Shown here: one piece after another, positions 13,567-26,129 of the stretch
Layout of the letters: each line of letters opens with the position of its first letter
Position numbering within the stretch: position 1 is the stretch's first letter
DNA from: Cryptomeria japonica
Taxonomy: Eukaryota > Streptophyta > Pinopsida > Cupressales > Cupressaceae
Direction: 5' to 3'
Length of the DNA: 64,000 bases
Assembly (NCBI RefSeq): GCF_030272615.1
Contig: NC_081407.1
Coordinates: 100,671,897 to 100,735,896, forward strand
Notes under the pieces: generated by a model
Database searches by the model: none
Seen by the model: the letters and a program-made list of their open reading frames with translations, nothing else
What the model was told of the DNA's origin: nothing
Translations under genes and position numbers: made by a program

Positions 13567-16500
13567 CAATAGGCCAAGACCATTCTTTAAGATTTGTGTC
13601 TCATTTTTTTTTGCATTTTTTAGTTTATGTTTTATTTAAGAATTTATTAATTTTGATCTTAACATTAAATTTAAAAATCATAATTCTGAAAATAAATTTT
13701 AACCCCCTTCCTTCGCCTTACAACATAAGCCCCTTTCCTTCATCCCAACTCCCTTTTTACCTCAACTTGGCAGTAAGTAAGACCAAGGTAAGGAAGATGG
13801 GTCTTGAGTTAGGTCACGGGGATACTCTAGAGGTAAAAAAAAGAAGACCATCTTCCTAAATGTTTTATAAATATTTTAAAAAAAAGGTATCAATTGTTAC
13901 TAAAATAATGCACAATCGATAATTATAAATAACCCTCACAACATAAGCCCCCTTCCTTCGCCTCAGCTCCTTTTTGACCCTAACTTGATAGTAAGTAAGA
14001 CCAAGGTAAGGCAGATAGACGTTGGTCTGGGTCGTAGGGAAAATATCTCTAATTTAAAAAAAATATAGTCCCCCCCTTTTTAATAGGCGAAGACCATTTC
14101 TTTAAGGTTTGTGTCTCATTTTCTTTGCATTTGTTTTAGTTTACATTTTATTTAAGAATTTATTTATTTTGATCTCAACATTAAATTTTAAAATCACAAT
14201 TTTGAAAATAAAGTTTACCCCCTTACTTTCGCCTTAGCTCCTTCTTGACCCCAACTTGACAGTAAGTAATACCAAGGTAAGGCATACATGCGTTGGTCTG
14301 GGTCGTGGAGAATGCCTTTAATTTAAAAAAAAACATAGTCCCCCCCTTCTTAATAGGCAGAGACCATTTCTTTAAGGTTTGTGTCTTATTTTTTTTTCAT
14401 TTTTTTAGTTTACGTTTTATTTAAGAATTTATTTATTTTGATCTTAACACTAAATTTACAAATCACAATTTTGAAAATAAATTTTACCCCCTTACTTTCG
14501 CCTCAACTCTTTCTTGACCCCAACTTGGCAGTAAAACCAAGGTAAGGCAGACAGACCTTGGGCTGGGTCACGGAGATACTTTAGAGGTAAAAGAAAACAT
14601 AAGCCCCCTTCCTAAATATTTTATGAATATTTAAAAAAAAAGTATGAATTGTTACTAAAATAATGCACAATCGATAATTATAAATAACCCTCGCAACATA
14701 AACCCCTCCTTTCACCTCAACTCCTTCTTGACTCCAACTTGGCAGTAAGTAAGACCAAGGTAAGGCAGACAGGCATTGGTCTAGGTCACGGAGAATGCCT
14801 CTAATTAAAAAAAAACATACTCCCCCCCTTCTTAATAGACGAAGACTATTTTCTTTAAGGTTTGTATCTCGTTTTCTTTGCATTTTTCTTTTAGTTTACG
14901 TTTTTATTTAAGAATTTATTTATTTTGATCTCAATGCTAAATATAAAAATCACAATTTTGAAAATAAATTCTACCCCTTTTCTTTCCGTGAGCTCCTTCT
15001 TGACCCCAACTTGGCAGTAAGTAAGACCAAGGTAAGGCAGATGGGCCTTGAGTTGAGTCACGAGGATACTGTAGAGGTAAAAATAAAAAACATAAACCCC
15101 CTTCCTAAATGTTTTATGAATTTTTTTAAAAAAAGAATGAATTGTTACTAAAATAATACACAATCGATAATTATAAATAACCCTCACAACATAAGCAACT
15201 TTCCTTCACCTCACCTCCTTTCTGACCCCAACTTGGCAGTAAGTAAGACCAAGGTAAGGCGGACATGTGTTGGTCTAGGTCATGGGGAATGCCTCTAATT
15301 TAAAAAATATATAATCCCCCCCTTCTTAATAGGCGAAAATCATTTCTTTAAAATTTGTGTCTCGTTTTCTTTGCATTTTTTTTAGTTTACATCTTATTTA
15401 AGAATTTTTTTATTTTGATCTCAACATTAATTTAAAAATTACAATTTTGAAAATAAATTTTACCCCTTACTTTAGCCTCAGCTCCTTCTTGACCTCAACT
15501 TGGCAGTAAGTAAGACCAAGGTAAGGCAGTTCGACCTTGGGCTGGGTCACGGGGATACTTTAGAGGTAAAAAAAATATAAGCCCCCTTCCTAAATTTTTT
15601 ATAAATATTTAAAAAAAAAAGTGAATTGTTATTTAAATAATGCATAATTGATAATTATAAATAATCATCACAACATAAGCCCCCTTCCTTTGCCTCAACT
15701 CCTTCCTAACCCCAACTTGGCAGTAAGTAAGACCAAGGTAAGTCGGACAAGTGTTGGTCTGGGTCGTTGAAAAAATGCCTCTAATTTAGAAAAAACATAG
15801 TCCTCCCTTCTTAATAGGCTAAGACCATTTCTTTAAAGTTTGTGTCTCATTTTATTTGCATTTTTTTTAGTTTGCATTTTATTTAAGATTTTATTTTGAT
15901 CTCAACACTAAATTTAAAATCACAATTTTGAAAATAAAGTTTATCCTCTTAGTTTTGTCTCAGCTCCTTCTTAACCTGAACTTGGCAGTAAGACAAAGGT
16001 AAGGTAGATGAACCTTGGACTCGGTCACGGGGATACTCTACAGGTAAAAAAAAACATAAGCCCCCTTCCTAAATGTTTTATGAATATTTTTAAAAAAAAA
16101 ATGTATTGTTACTAAAATAATGCATAATCGATAATTATAAATAACCTTCACAATATAAGTCCTCTCCCTTCGCGTCAACTCTTTCCTTACCCCAACTTGG
16201 TTGTAAGTAAGATCAAGGTAAGACAGACATGCGTTGGTCTGAGTCATGGGGAATGCCTCTAATTTAAAAAAAAAACATAGTCCCCCCCTTTCTTAATAGG
16301 CGAAGACCATTTTCTTTAAGGTTTGTGTCTTGTTTTCTTTGCATTTTTTTTAGTTTACATTTTTATTTAAAAATTTATTTATTTTGATCTCAATGCTAAA
16401 TATAAAAATCACAATTTTGAAAATAAATTTTGCCCCCTTTCTCTTGCTTGAGCTCCTTCTTGACCCCACTTTGGCAGTAAGTAAGACCAAGATAAGACAG

Positions 16501-19500
16501 ACTAACCTTGGGCTGGGTCACGGGGATACTATAGAGGTAAAAATAAAAAACATAAGCCCCCTTCCTAAATGTTTTATGAATATTAAAAAAAAAAAGTATG
16601 AATTGTTACTAAAATAATACACAATGGATAATTATAAATAACCCTCGCAACATAAGCCCTCTTTCTTTGCCTCAACTCCTTCCAAACCCCAACTTGGCAG
16701 TAAGTAACACCAAGGTATGATAGACATGCGTTGGTTTGGGTCATGGGGAATGCTTTCTAATTAAAAAAAAAAAATACCCCCTTCTTAATAGGCGAATACC
16801 ATTTCTTTAAAGTTTGTGTCTCGTTTTGTTTGCATTTTTTTTAATTTACATTTTATTTAAGAATTTATTTATTTTGATCTCAACATTAAATTTAAAAATC
16901 ACAATTTTGAAAATAAATTTTACCCCTTTACTTTCGCCTCAGCTCTTTTTTGACCCCAACTTGGCAATAAGTAAGACCAAGGTAAGACAGATAGACCTTA
17001 GGTTGGGTCACGGGGATACATTAGAGGTTAAAAAAAACATAAGCCCCCTTTGCAAATGTTTTATGAATATTTAAAAAAAAAGTATGAATTGTTACTAAAA
17101 TAATGCACAATCGATAATTATAAATAACCATCGCAACATAAGCCCCCTCCTTTCGCCTCAACTCCTTTATGACCCCAACTTGATAGTAAGTAAGATCAAG
17201 GTAAGACAGACATGCGTTGGTCTAGGTCATTGGAAAAATGCCTCTAATTTAAAAAAAAAACATAGTCCCCCCCCTTCTTAATAGGCCAAAACTATTTTTT
17301 TAAGGTTTGTGTCTTGTTTTATTTGCATTTTTTTTAGTTTACATTTTATTTAAGAACATTTATTTTGATCTCAACACTAAATTTAAAAATTCCAATTTTG
17401 AAAATAAAGTTTACCCTCTTACTTTCGTCTCAGCTCTTTCTTGAACCCAACTTGGCAGTAAGTAAGACCAAGGTAAGGTAGATGGACCTTGGGCTGGGTC
17501 ATGGGGATAATCTAGAGGTAAAAAAAAATATAAGCCCCCTTCTTAAATGTTTTATGAATATTTAAAAAAATAAAATGAATTGTTACTAAAGTAATGCATA
17601 ATCGATAATTATAAATAACATTCGCAACATAAGCGCCCTCCCTTCTTGTCAACTCTTTCCTGACCCCAACTTGGTTGTAAGTAAGACCAAGATAAGGCGA
17701 ACAGGCGGTGGTCTAGGTCCTAGGGAATGTCTTTAATTTAAAAAAAAACATAGTCCCCCCCTTTTTTAATAGGCGAAGACCATTTTCTTTAAGGTTTGTG
17801 TCTCGTTTTCTTTGCATTTTTTTTTAGTTTACATTTTTATTTAAAAATTTATTTATTTTGATTTCAACACTAAAAATAAAAATCAAAATTTTGAAAAAAA
17901 AATTCTATCCCCTTTCTTTCGCCTGAGCTCCTTCTTGACCCCAACTTGGCAGTAAGTAAGACCAAGGTAAGGCAGACAGACCTTGGGCTGGTCATGGGAA
18001 TATTGTAGAGGTAAAAATAAAAAACATAAACCCCCTTCCTAAATGTTTTATGAATATTTAAAAAAAGAGTATGAATTGTTATTAAAATAATACACAATCG
18101 ATAATTATAAATAACCCTTGCAATATAAGCCCCCTTCCTTCGCCTCAACTCCTTCCTGACCCCAACTTGGCAATTAGTAAGACCAAGGTAAGGCAGACAT
18201 GCGTTGGTCTGGGTCGTGGGGAATGCCTCTAATTTAAAAAAAAAAACATAATCCCCCCTTATTAATAGGTGAATACTATTTTTCTTTAAAGTTTGTGTCT
18301 CATTTTCTTTGCATTTTTTTTAGTTTATATTTTATTTAAGAATTTATTTATTTTGATCTCAACACTAAATTTAAAAATCACAATTTTGAATATAAAGTTT
18401 TACCCTCTTACTTTTGTCTCAGCTCCTTCTTGACCCCAATTTGGTAGTAAGTAGGACCAAAGTAAGGCAAACGAACCTTGGGCTGGGTCATGGGGATACT
18501 CTAGAGGTAAAGAAAAAACATAAGTCGGCTTCCTAAATGTTTTGTGAATATTTAAAAAAAAAAACATGAATTGTTACTAAAATAATGCATAATTGATAAT
18601 TATAAATAACCTTCGCAACATAAGCCCCCTCCCTTCGCCTCAACTCATTCCTGACCCCAACTTGGTTGTAAGTAAGACCAAAGTAAGGCAGACAGGCATT
18701 GGTTTGGGTCGTGGGGAATGCCTCTAATTTAAAATAAATAGTCCCCCTCTTTTTTTATAGGCGAAGACCATTTTTTTTAAGGTTTGTGTCTTGTTTTTTT
18801 GCATTTTTTTTAGTTTACATTTTTATTTAAAAATTTATTTAATTTGATCTCAACACTAAATATAAAAATCATAATTTTGAAAATAAATTCTACTCCTTTT
18901 TCTTTCGCCTGAGCTCCTTCTTGACTCCAACTTGGCAGTAAGTAAGACTAAGGTAAGACAGACAGACATTGGGCTAGGTCACGAGGATACTATAGAGGTA
19001 AAAATAAAAAATATAAGCCCCCTTCCTAAATGTTTTATGAATATTTAAAAAAAAATTATGAATTGATACTAAAATAATACACAATCGATAATTATAAATA
19101 ACCCTCTCAACATAAGCCCCCTTCCTTCGCCTCAACTCCTTCCTGACCCCAACTTGGCAGTAAGTAAGACCAAGGTAAAGCGGATATGCATTGGTCTGGG
19201 TCATGGGGAATGCCTCTAATTTTTTTAAAAAAACATAGTCCCCCCTTATTAATAGGCGAAAACCATTTTTCTTTAAAGTTTGTGTCTCGTTTTCTTTGCA
19301 TTTTTTTTAGTTTACGTTTTATTTAAGAATTTATTTATTTTGATCTCAACACTAAATTTAAAAATCACAATTTTGAAAATAAATTTTACCCTTTTACTTT
19401 CGCCTCAGCTCCTTCTTGACCCCATTTTTTTTGTAAGACCAAGCTAAGGCAGACGGACCTTGGGCTAGGTCACGGGGATATTCTAGAGGTAAAAAAAACA

Positions 19501-19797
19501 AACATAAGCCCCCTTCCTAAATGTTTTATGAATATTTTTAAAAAAAATATGAATTGTTACTAAAATAATGCACAATCGATAATTATAAATAACCATCGCA
19601 ACATAAGCCCCTTCCTTTCGCTTTAACTCCTTCTTGACCCGAACTTGGCAGTAAGTAAGACCAAGGTAAGACAGACATGCATTGGTCTGTGTCGTAGGAA
19701 AAATGCCTCTAATTTAAAAAGAAACATCATCCCCCCTTCTTAATAGGCCAAGACCATTTCTTTAAGGTTTGTGTCTCATTTTATTTGCATTTTTTTT
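13567..19797. repeat. 490-bp higher-order satellite, segment 1 (~12.7 units)
   Basis: The marker CGATAATTATAAATA recurs about every 480-506 bases from 14674 to 19577. Each unit holds two related half-units that share a core containing CAACTTGGCAGTAAGTAAG and AAGACCAAGGTAAGGC. Cores alternate at about 222 and 266 bases. One half ends in a TTGGTCTGGGTCGTGG-type sequence followed by CATAGTCCCCCC; the other ends in TTGGGCTGGGTCACGG followed by CTAGAGGTAAAA. The two are joined by an AT-rich spacer ending in AATCACAATTTTGAAAATAA. The first interval (13917 to 14674) is about 757 bases, that is, one extra half-unit. Short frames within it are by-products of the repeat. Confidence 0.93.
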
Positions 19798-20868
19798 ATA
19801 GGTAATAGGCCAAGGGCACAGGTAGGAAAGAATAGAGGCAAGAAAATCTCCAGTCTAGCCCAAGAAAGATTGACTTCCTAGAAAAATATACAGAATCCTT
19901 TGATGGTATTTCTACCTTACATTGCTTGGCAATTTTACTGTTGAAATAAAAATCATAAACAATTATACAAATGTTGTGGAATTTTGAAAGTTCTGAAAGC
20001 ATTATATTGGCTTTCTGATTTTGATCTTGAGGTGTGGCTTAAAAGATATGATCATTTCTTCCTGATATCCTTGCCCTACAAAACAAACCTACCACCCAAA
20101 AAACACAAAACCATGCACTCGAAAATCTGTAATACATCTTAAATTAACATGTCAACATATGTTAGTCCAAGATCAAGCAACACTTTGTTGAATAAAGGAA
20201 ATTGGACCGCCCTTGTATAGTGGGTGATATAGTGATAATTAAAAAATGCTCCAATTAGGTATTTTAATTCTAGAGTTTATCTTAGGACATTTTTTAGAAG
20301 AATTATAAAATTTAGAATATGATTCATAGACCACTCGTCCACAAAATGATAGATATAGAGCATATAACTACATATGAATATTTAATCCTTGTATTTCATC
20401 TATCATAGGTAACCCCATCTATATAATTCTTAGTTTTAAACCAACGAAACATCATTCCTACATTTAACAATAGTTCAATTATTAAGAAAATGTTAATACG
20501 GCTTGGAAACCATAGTTGTCTATATTGCCCAATCATAATTGAAATTGAACCAGACACAACCAAAAATAAGATTCGAACGAAGCATGTTTTGCCCATATTA
20601 ATAAGTGGACTCGAACAAATCGAAAAGCCCATACTAAGTCTAGATAACAGAGACTAATAGATTAAAAAGACCTCTATAACAACTATACTATAACGTAGAT
20701 CACGCCAAAGTAAAGAGTAATATAACATAATAACAACGTACAAGGTGGTAGAATCTGAATGTCACCAGATCGAACAAAATTCTGGGTCCTCAAGGGGGCA
20801 ACGCGGTGAGATTTTTTCCTCTTTTCCTTGGGAGTCTGGGATTATAGCCCCCCATCCAGCTCAATACC
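19798..20868 (-). other. LINE 1 3' terminal region
   Basis: AT-rich sequence between the downstream frame and the T-run at the satellite junction. One open stretch at 20396-20632 is hydrophobic but has no recognised motif. Treated as the 3' untranslated end of LINE 1. Confidence 0.55.
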
Positions 20869-21545
20869 CTACAGGTTCAGGTAATCCTCAAACCAGGAGT
20901 CCTTGCTTGGAATGAGAAGGTGAAAAAGGCAGAAGAGGAAATCAAGGCTCCTACGAATTTCTTTAGCTCTGGCATTGAAGGCGGTTGGGTCTTCAATAAC
21001 CAGAATATGTTTCCTGGGCACTAGGTTGTTATTAATGATCGAGTTGTTATTTGCTAATCCATCCACTTATTAATGCCTTGGGATGGTTAGTTCATCACTA
21101 ATTTTGACAAGAACCTCCCCCATCTCCCCCAGAATAGATGCTTTGAAGACATCCTTGCATAGGGCAGCTGTAACCTCTCTGTCCTTCTCAAAACACATTG
21201 TCACAACTAGGAACCTGGTTGTTATATCCTAGTTGGCCCTAGTACTATCCTCATTAATGAGATATTCATGCCCTAGAACTCTTTTGGCTATGTAAATCAC
21301 CACCTCATGAGGGAGATAGATAATCCTTCTCAACCTATCCTTCGTGATCGCCCCGCAGAAGGCCATCTGTCTTTTAAAAATATTCAATCTAACCAGGGTA
21401 TCCATGGATGGAATTCACTTTTGATAAGCTTGAGAAAATTGAAAAGGTCGGTCTGTGAATTCTTATTTAATAAGGGGAGAATCGATGCATTTGCAATAAT
21501 GAGGGCTAGGAGTAATGATATTATGACACTTAGATCATTTTCTTA
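20869..21545 (-). pseudogene. LINE 1 downstream reading frame (candidate third ORF), unknown function
   Basis: Downstream of RNase H on the same strand there is a readable protein remnant. A hydrophobic stretch (SLLLALIIANASILPLL, about 21480-21525) leads, after a one-base shift near 21390, into RQMAFCGAITKDRLRRIIYL, VVIYIAKRVLGHEYLINED, FLVVTMCFEKDREVTAALC and, after two adjacent TAA codons, NLVPRKHILVIEDPTAFNA to the final stop at 20869. An internal TAG lies at 21229-21231. About 220 codons in total. I do not recognise the family. Composition is protein-like and the order is coherent, but chance cannot be excluded from one copy. Confidence 0.5.
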
Positions 21546-21911
21546 AGATTTCAGGTGATATGACAATGCAATTAAGATTTGAAATTATTGTTATGACAGG
21601 GCTTTCTTGTCGATCACAAAGTCATGTAATCATTAAAGATCAAGGTAGTAACTGCATACTAGTACTTATGCCTGCCAATAACTTAAGCGTATGATTTATG
21701 TGTTAGACACCCTCGAAGAAAGGGGAGGGAAACACATAATTAAAAACATCCCACTAAATAAGGTTGAATCTTAGGATAAGGCTAACTTTTAAGAATTAAT
21801 GAGGATGATGATCCAAACCCCCTCTTAGTTTAAAAAAGGTTAATAAAACTAAAGGTTATAATTCTGGCTAAAATTTGAATTTGAAGGATACATCAGGGGA
21901 TAATGATAAGT

Positions 21912-22721
21912 TTAGGGATGGTGGCTTGACATAATATTGATGAAGGAGTAGCCATCCGCACCTTTATTTTCTAGTTGATCCGCTCTGGAGTTGCCTTCTC
22001 TATAAAGATGGTTAAAGGTGATTTCATCCAAGGATTGAATATCAATCATGATGTTTGAAAGGGTAGTATTGAGTTTCCAATTAGGCATATTTCCTTTTCT
22101 GAGGGTATTAATAATGATAGCCAAGTCCCCTTCTATGTTGATCTTTCCTATTTTCAGGATTTTGCATAATTTTATGCCTTCATGTAGGGCTCTTAGTTTA
22201 GCTTCATTGTTGGATCTTATACTTGTTGGCGAGGCTAGGGCTGCAATTTTCTCCCCTTTCGAATTGTGTATACAACATCCAATTCCTGCAATACTAGGAT
22301 TTCCTCTGGAAGCCCCATCAAAGTTGAGCTTAATCCAACCATCTTTAGGGGGGGTCCACTTGCACTCTTTACATTTTTTTTGGTTGATGGATGACCCATC
22401 TCCAACATATGGGGGAATTTTCAGACCAATCCATTTTAGTCTCATTTTCCCATCCCATTCAGTCATTTCCAAATTTTTATGACCCTTCATAGAGTGACAG
22501 TTGATTAATTCAATTATGGTTGCCTCAACCTTATTTGTTAATTGAGGCCAGTCCATCTTGCAATCTTGAAAGATCCTCCTGTTCCTTTCTTTCGAGATCT
22601 CCCAAATCAATAATGAGGGAGCTATAACCCATAAACCCTTATATATACAACTTTTGTTTTTGATCGGCCATGCTTTGAACATGGCTAGGACTAAATTAGG
22701 GATGGGGGTGTACCAATTCAT
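21912..22721 (-). pseudogene. LINE 1 ORF2, C-terminal RNase H domain
   Basis: An open 269-codon piece. It begins with the post-finger segment (LIWEISKERNRRIFQD) typical of plant L1 ORF2. RNase H motifs follow: KLNFDGASRGNPSIAG (first Asp), RSNNEAKLRALHEGI (Glu), NIEGDLAIIINTL (Asp) and YREGNSRADQLENKGAD (last Asp). All four acidic positions are present, so this domain is better preserved than the RT. Plant L1 elements are known to carry such a terminal RNase H. The stop is at 21912-21914. Confidence 0.9.
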
Positions 22722-23713
22722 CTACTTTTTAAGCCAACCCCAACAATTGTGGGAGCAGTCACAAGTCAACAATAGATGATTGGTGGTTTCTTCCATCTTC
22801 TCATAGTGAGGGCATCTACTTGGTCCCTTGAAACCCATTCTTTTGAATGTGGAAGCTATCAAGATTCTATCCTATAGTGCTAGCCAAGCAAATAACCCAG
22901 CTTTGGGAAGACATCTTTTATCCCAACATAGTTTTAGTGGGATGTCTGTATCTTTGATTTGACCTTTTCTAATGAGTTCATTGTAGCCTTCTTTTGTGCT
23001 ATATTTACCATTCTTAGATCCATCCCATGCTAATCCATCTTCTTTTTGACTAAAGGAGATTTTTCTTGAAGCCAATCTCACTTCTAGTACTTTTAACTCA
23101 TTAGGTGGGAGATCTAAGTTTCCTAAGGATTTCCACTTCCAGCTTTTAATGTCATTGACAGATATTTCCTCTATATAGTCTGAAACCTTATCTCCCCACC
23201 GTCTCTCCAAGATTCTTTTGGCAGTATCAAATTTATGTTCTCTAATGATTGTAGGGTAGCCTCCCCAAGAATCCATCCAAAATAATGTTTTCTCTCCATT
23301 CCCTAGATTCCATGTAAGCTTATTTGATATGATTTTCTTATAGTACATCATGAAATTCCAAATTCTTGAACCCTTAGGGGAGGAAGAAATTCTAAAGATA
23401 TTGATTGGATCAGAATTTTGGAGGTATTTGTTATAAAGTAATTTATCCCACTTTAAATGGGGGTTTATTATACATTCTCCAAACCAACTTTTCCCCTAGG
23501 GCTTTGCTCTGGAGAATTATGTCTTTTAACCCAAACCACCCTTTTTCTTTTGGTTTACAAATTTTATCCCATGCCACCAAGGGCATTCTAAATTTTTCAT
23601 TGGCTCCTTACCAAAAGAAGGTCCTTAGGTGTTGGTTCATTTCATTCTTTTTGATATAGGTAGGTCAATACAAGAGAATTGGTATATGGGCATGGCAGAT
23701 AGAACTGATTTTA
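22722..23713 (-). pseudogene. LINE 1 ORF2, RT thumb to zinc-finger (zf-RVT) region
   Basis: After a frame change near 23714 the protein continues as KSVLSAMPIYQFSC, then with several stops to VAWDKICKPKEKGG. From 23351 an open piece includes TLFWMDSWGG, SWKWKSLGN and the zf-RVT start LCWDKRCLPKAGLFAWLAL. The Cys/His part of the finger lies in the short broken stretch around 22740-22870 (RCPHYEKMEE and LLLTCDCSH). Confidence 0.75.
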
Positions 23714-24703
23714 TCATAGTTGCCTGCCATCTGAGGAAAGCCACCTTCCTTTCCAAGTATCTATTCTTTTTATAATTTTTGTTAGAATTTGGTCCCATAA
23801 ATTTGAGGATCTACATCCCTTATCCAAGGGCATACCTAGGTATTTGTAGGGTAGATTACCTTTATTGAAATTGAGGATGTTGTTTATATTATTTGCTAGT
23901 TTTTCTTCTGTGTTGAAGAAGAATATATTTGACTTTAGGGTATTGATTTCTTGGCTAGAAGCCAATGAGTAGGTGTTTAGAATTTGTTTGATAGACTTGG
24001 CTTCTAGCATGTCACTATGTCCAAAGAGCATAGTGTTATCTACAAATTATTGGTGTGTGGTGGCTTCAAGTCCACTGGTAATTTTGATGCCCTGGATAGA
24101 TGACTACTCCCTGGCCCTATTGAATAGTCTACCCAGAGATTCATCCATTAAAATGAAGAGAAAGGGAGATATAGGGTCCCCTTGCTTGAGCCCTCTAAAG
24201 ATGTCAAAAAATCCCACAAGAGATCCATTTACAAAAATTGACATTTTGGGTGTGGAAATACATTCATAAATAAGGTTGATCCATTGTTTTGTAAAGCCAA
24301 AGGCTTCTAGGCATTTGCATAAGAAATGCCAATCTACCTTGTCATAGGATTTTTTGATGTCCAACTTAATAAGCATACTTGATTCTTTATTAGTTTGTAC
24401 TGAGTGTATTGTTTCTTGGGCAATGATGATTCCATCATAGATTGAGCGGCCTGGCATGAATCTAGTTTGTTCCTCACTGATCAGTTGGGGAAGAAACTTA
24501 TGTAATCTATTTGCAATTGTTTTTGGTAGTAGTTTGTATAATGTGTTACAAAGGGCTACAGGTCTAAAGTCTTCAAAGCACTCACCTTTGTCTTTTTTTG
24601 GTATTAGGGCTATAAATGTATTGTTTAGTTCCTTTAGGATTTTTCCAAAGTTTCTTATTCCTTCTAATGTGTCAGTGACCTCATCACCAATAAAGTTCCA
24701 GCA
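23714..24703 (-). pseudogene. LINE 1 ORF2, reverse transcriptase core
   Basis: Same frame as the preceding piece. Motifs in order: FIALIPKK and DFRPVALCNTLYKLL, RFMPGRSIYDGI, LIKLDIKKSYDKVDWHFL (first catalytic Asp), GLKQGDPISPFLFIL, and the active-site box FVDNTMLFG near 24030. That box is F-A-D-D in functional relatives, so the second Asp has become Asn. A TAG at 24104-24106 and a TAA just before FVDN also interrupt it. The thumb (NLPYKYLGMPL, then RWLSSDGRQL) follows. The element cannot copy itself. Confidence 0.9.
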
Positions 24704-26072
24704 TTACTGGTAAAAAGAAGCCAGGAAACCATCAAGTCCGGGGGCTTTGTCTGAGTTCATTTGGAAAAGTGCTTTTTCAATTTCTTCCTTAGTGAATTTT
24801 GCATTTAGAAACTGATTTTGCTCTTTGTTTATTAGCTTTGGGATATAGTTGAGGACCTTGTTTCTAGAAGCTAATCTTGATCCTTCCAGGTTATTAAAGA
24901 TGATGTCAAAGTAATCAATTGCTTTTTTGGCAATGACATCTGAATTGTTGCTAAGTTTACTAGATTTAGTCTTAATGTTGGTAATTTTATTTATTATTCT
25001 TTTCTTCTTGGTACTATTGTGGAAGAATTTGGTATTTTTATCCCCTGATTCTAGCCAGTGTTCCCTTGACTTTTGTTTCCAGAAAATTTCTTCTCTGGCC
25101 AAAATTTCTTCATATTCTGTTAATAGGGATCTTTCTTTACAGTAGAGGTAATTGTCCATACCCTTCCTAATAACCTCTTCGTTTATTTCTTTTAAAGCTT
25201 CTTCTATTTCAATTTTTTTGCTGAAGATATTTCCAAAATGGTTCTTATTCCAAGCTATTAAATTTTGTTTTATTATTTTTAATTTGGTAACTATCTGGAA
25301 GGATTTGGAACCTGTTGCTTCAGATTCCTTCCACCATTTTTCTATTAACTTTAAGATTTTTTCATCTCTTAGCCACATTAGCTCAAATCTAAATGGGCTT
25401 TGGGTATTAGGGATAACTTCTAAGATGTTGAGTTGGACTGGGAAGTGGTCTAATCTAGATAATGGCAGGATATTTACTTCAAAGGTGTTCAGAATGTTGG
25501 CCAAATTTCTCCGTAAGAAAAATCTATCCAATTTTTCTGCAATATTTCATAATCCTTTTCTCTTATTATTCCAAGTCAAAGAGTTCATCTCAGTTTTGAC
25601 TTCCATTATATTGTTATTTATAATCCATTCTCTAAAATCTATGGTGGTATGTGAAACTTTATTAAAAGCCCCCTATTTCTCTAAAGGATCCGCTATGGCA
25701 TTGAAATCCCCTCCTATAATACACAAATGATCTAGTTCTGAATGGGCCCATAAACATTTATCAGGAGGAATTTTAAATTACTCTTCTTACTATTAACCCT
25801 TCCACACATCCAGCTGGGATACTTATATATTGATTCAAAGGAGACTGTCCTAGGGTCCCATATTATTGCTAATCCCCCAGAAGCCCCCATGGCTGGGAGC
25901 CCCACTACTTCTTTTATCCCTAATTTATTGTTAAATGCTTCTAAATCATCCTTATTTAATTTTATTCTTGTATTAAAATTGATTTTGGGCTAAATTTTGT
26001 TATGCAACATTTAATGATTCGTTGCTTGTTAGGGGCATTCAGGCCCCTAACATTCCATGTAAAGAGCCTCAT
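24704..26072 (-). pseudogene. LINE 1 ORF2, endonuclease and start of RT
   Basis: ORF2 begins with MRLFTWNVRGLNAPNKQR (ATG at 26070-26072), the N-terminal motif of the APE-type endonuclease that nicks the target DNA. Further motifs in order are SILIQE, GGLAIIWD, LLINVYGP, IIGGDFNAI, LDRFFLRRN and SRLDHFPV, the last matching the terminal D-H motif. A frameshift follows SILIQE and others lie near 25740. From 25531 one frame runs through the spacer region into the RT entry motif SDKAPGLDGF, then hits TAA at 24704-24706. Confidence 0.85.
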
Positions 26073-26129
26073 TTCTCCTTGGGAAGGACCTTCCCCTTCC
26101 CTGCATAGAAAAAGATTTGTCAATTTAAT

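Noticed and set aside
13596-19301. Many short hydrophobic frames with similar proteins (for example NIHKTFRKGAYVF) that could be read as a gene family.
   Set aside because: They recur because they lie in the 490-bp satellite, change frame between units and have no conserved start or length.
20396-20632. Hydrophobic 78-codon frame resembling a membrane protein.
   Set aside because: It sits in the AT-rich 3' end of LINE 1, where T-rich antisense DNA gives hydrophobic residues by chance; no family recognised.
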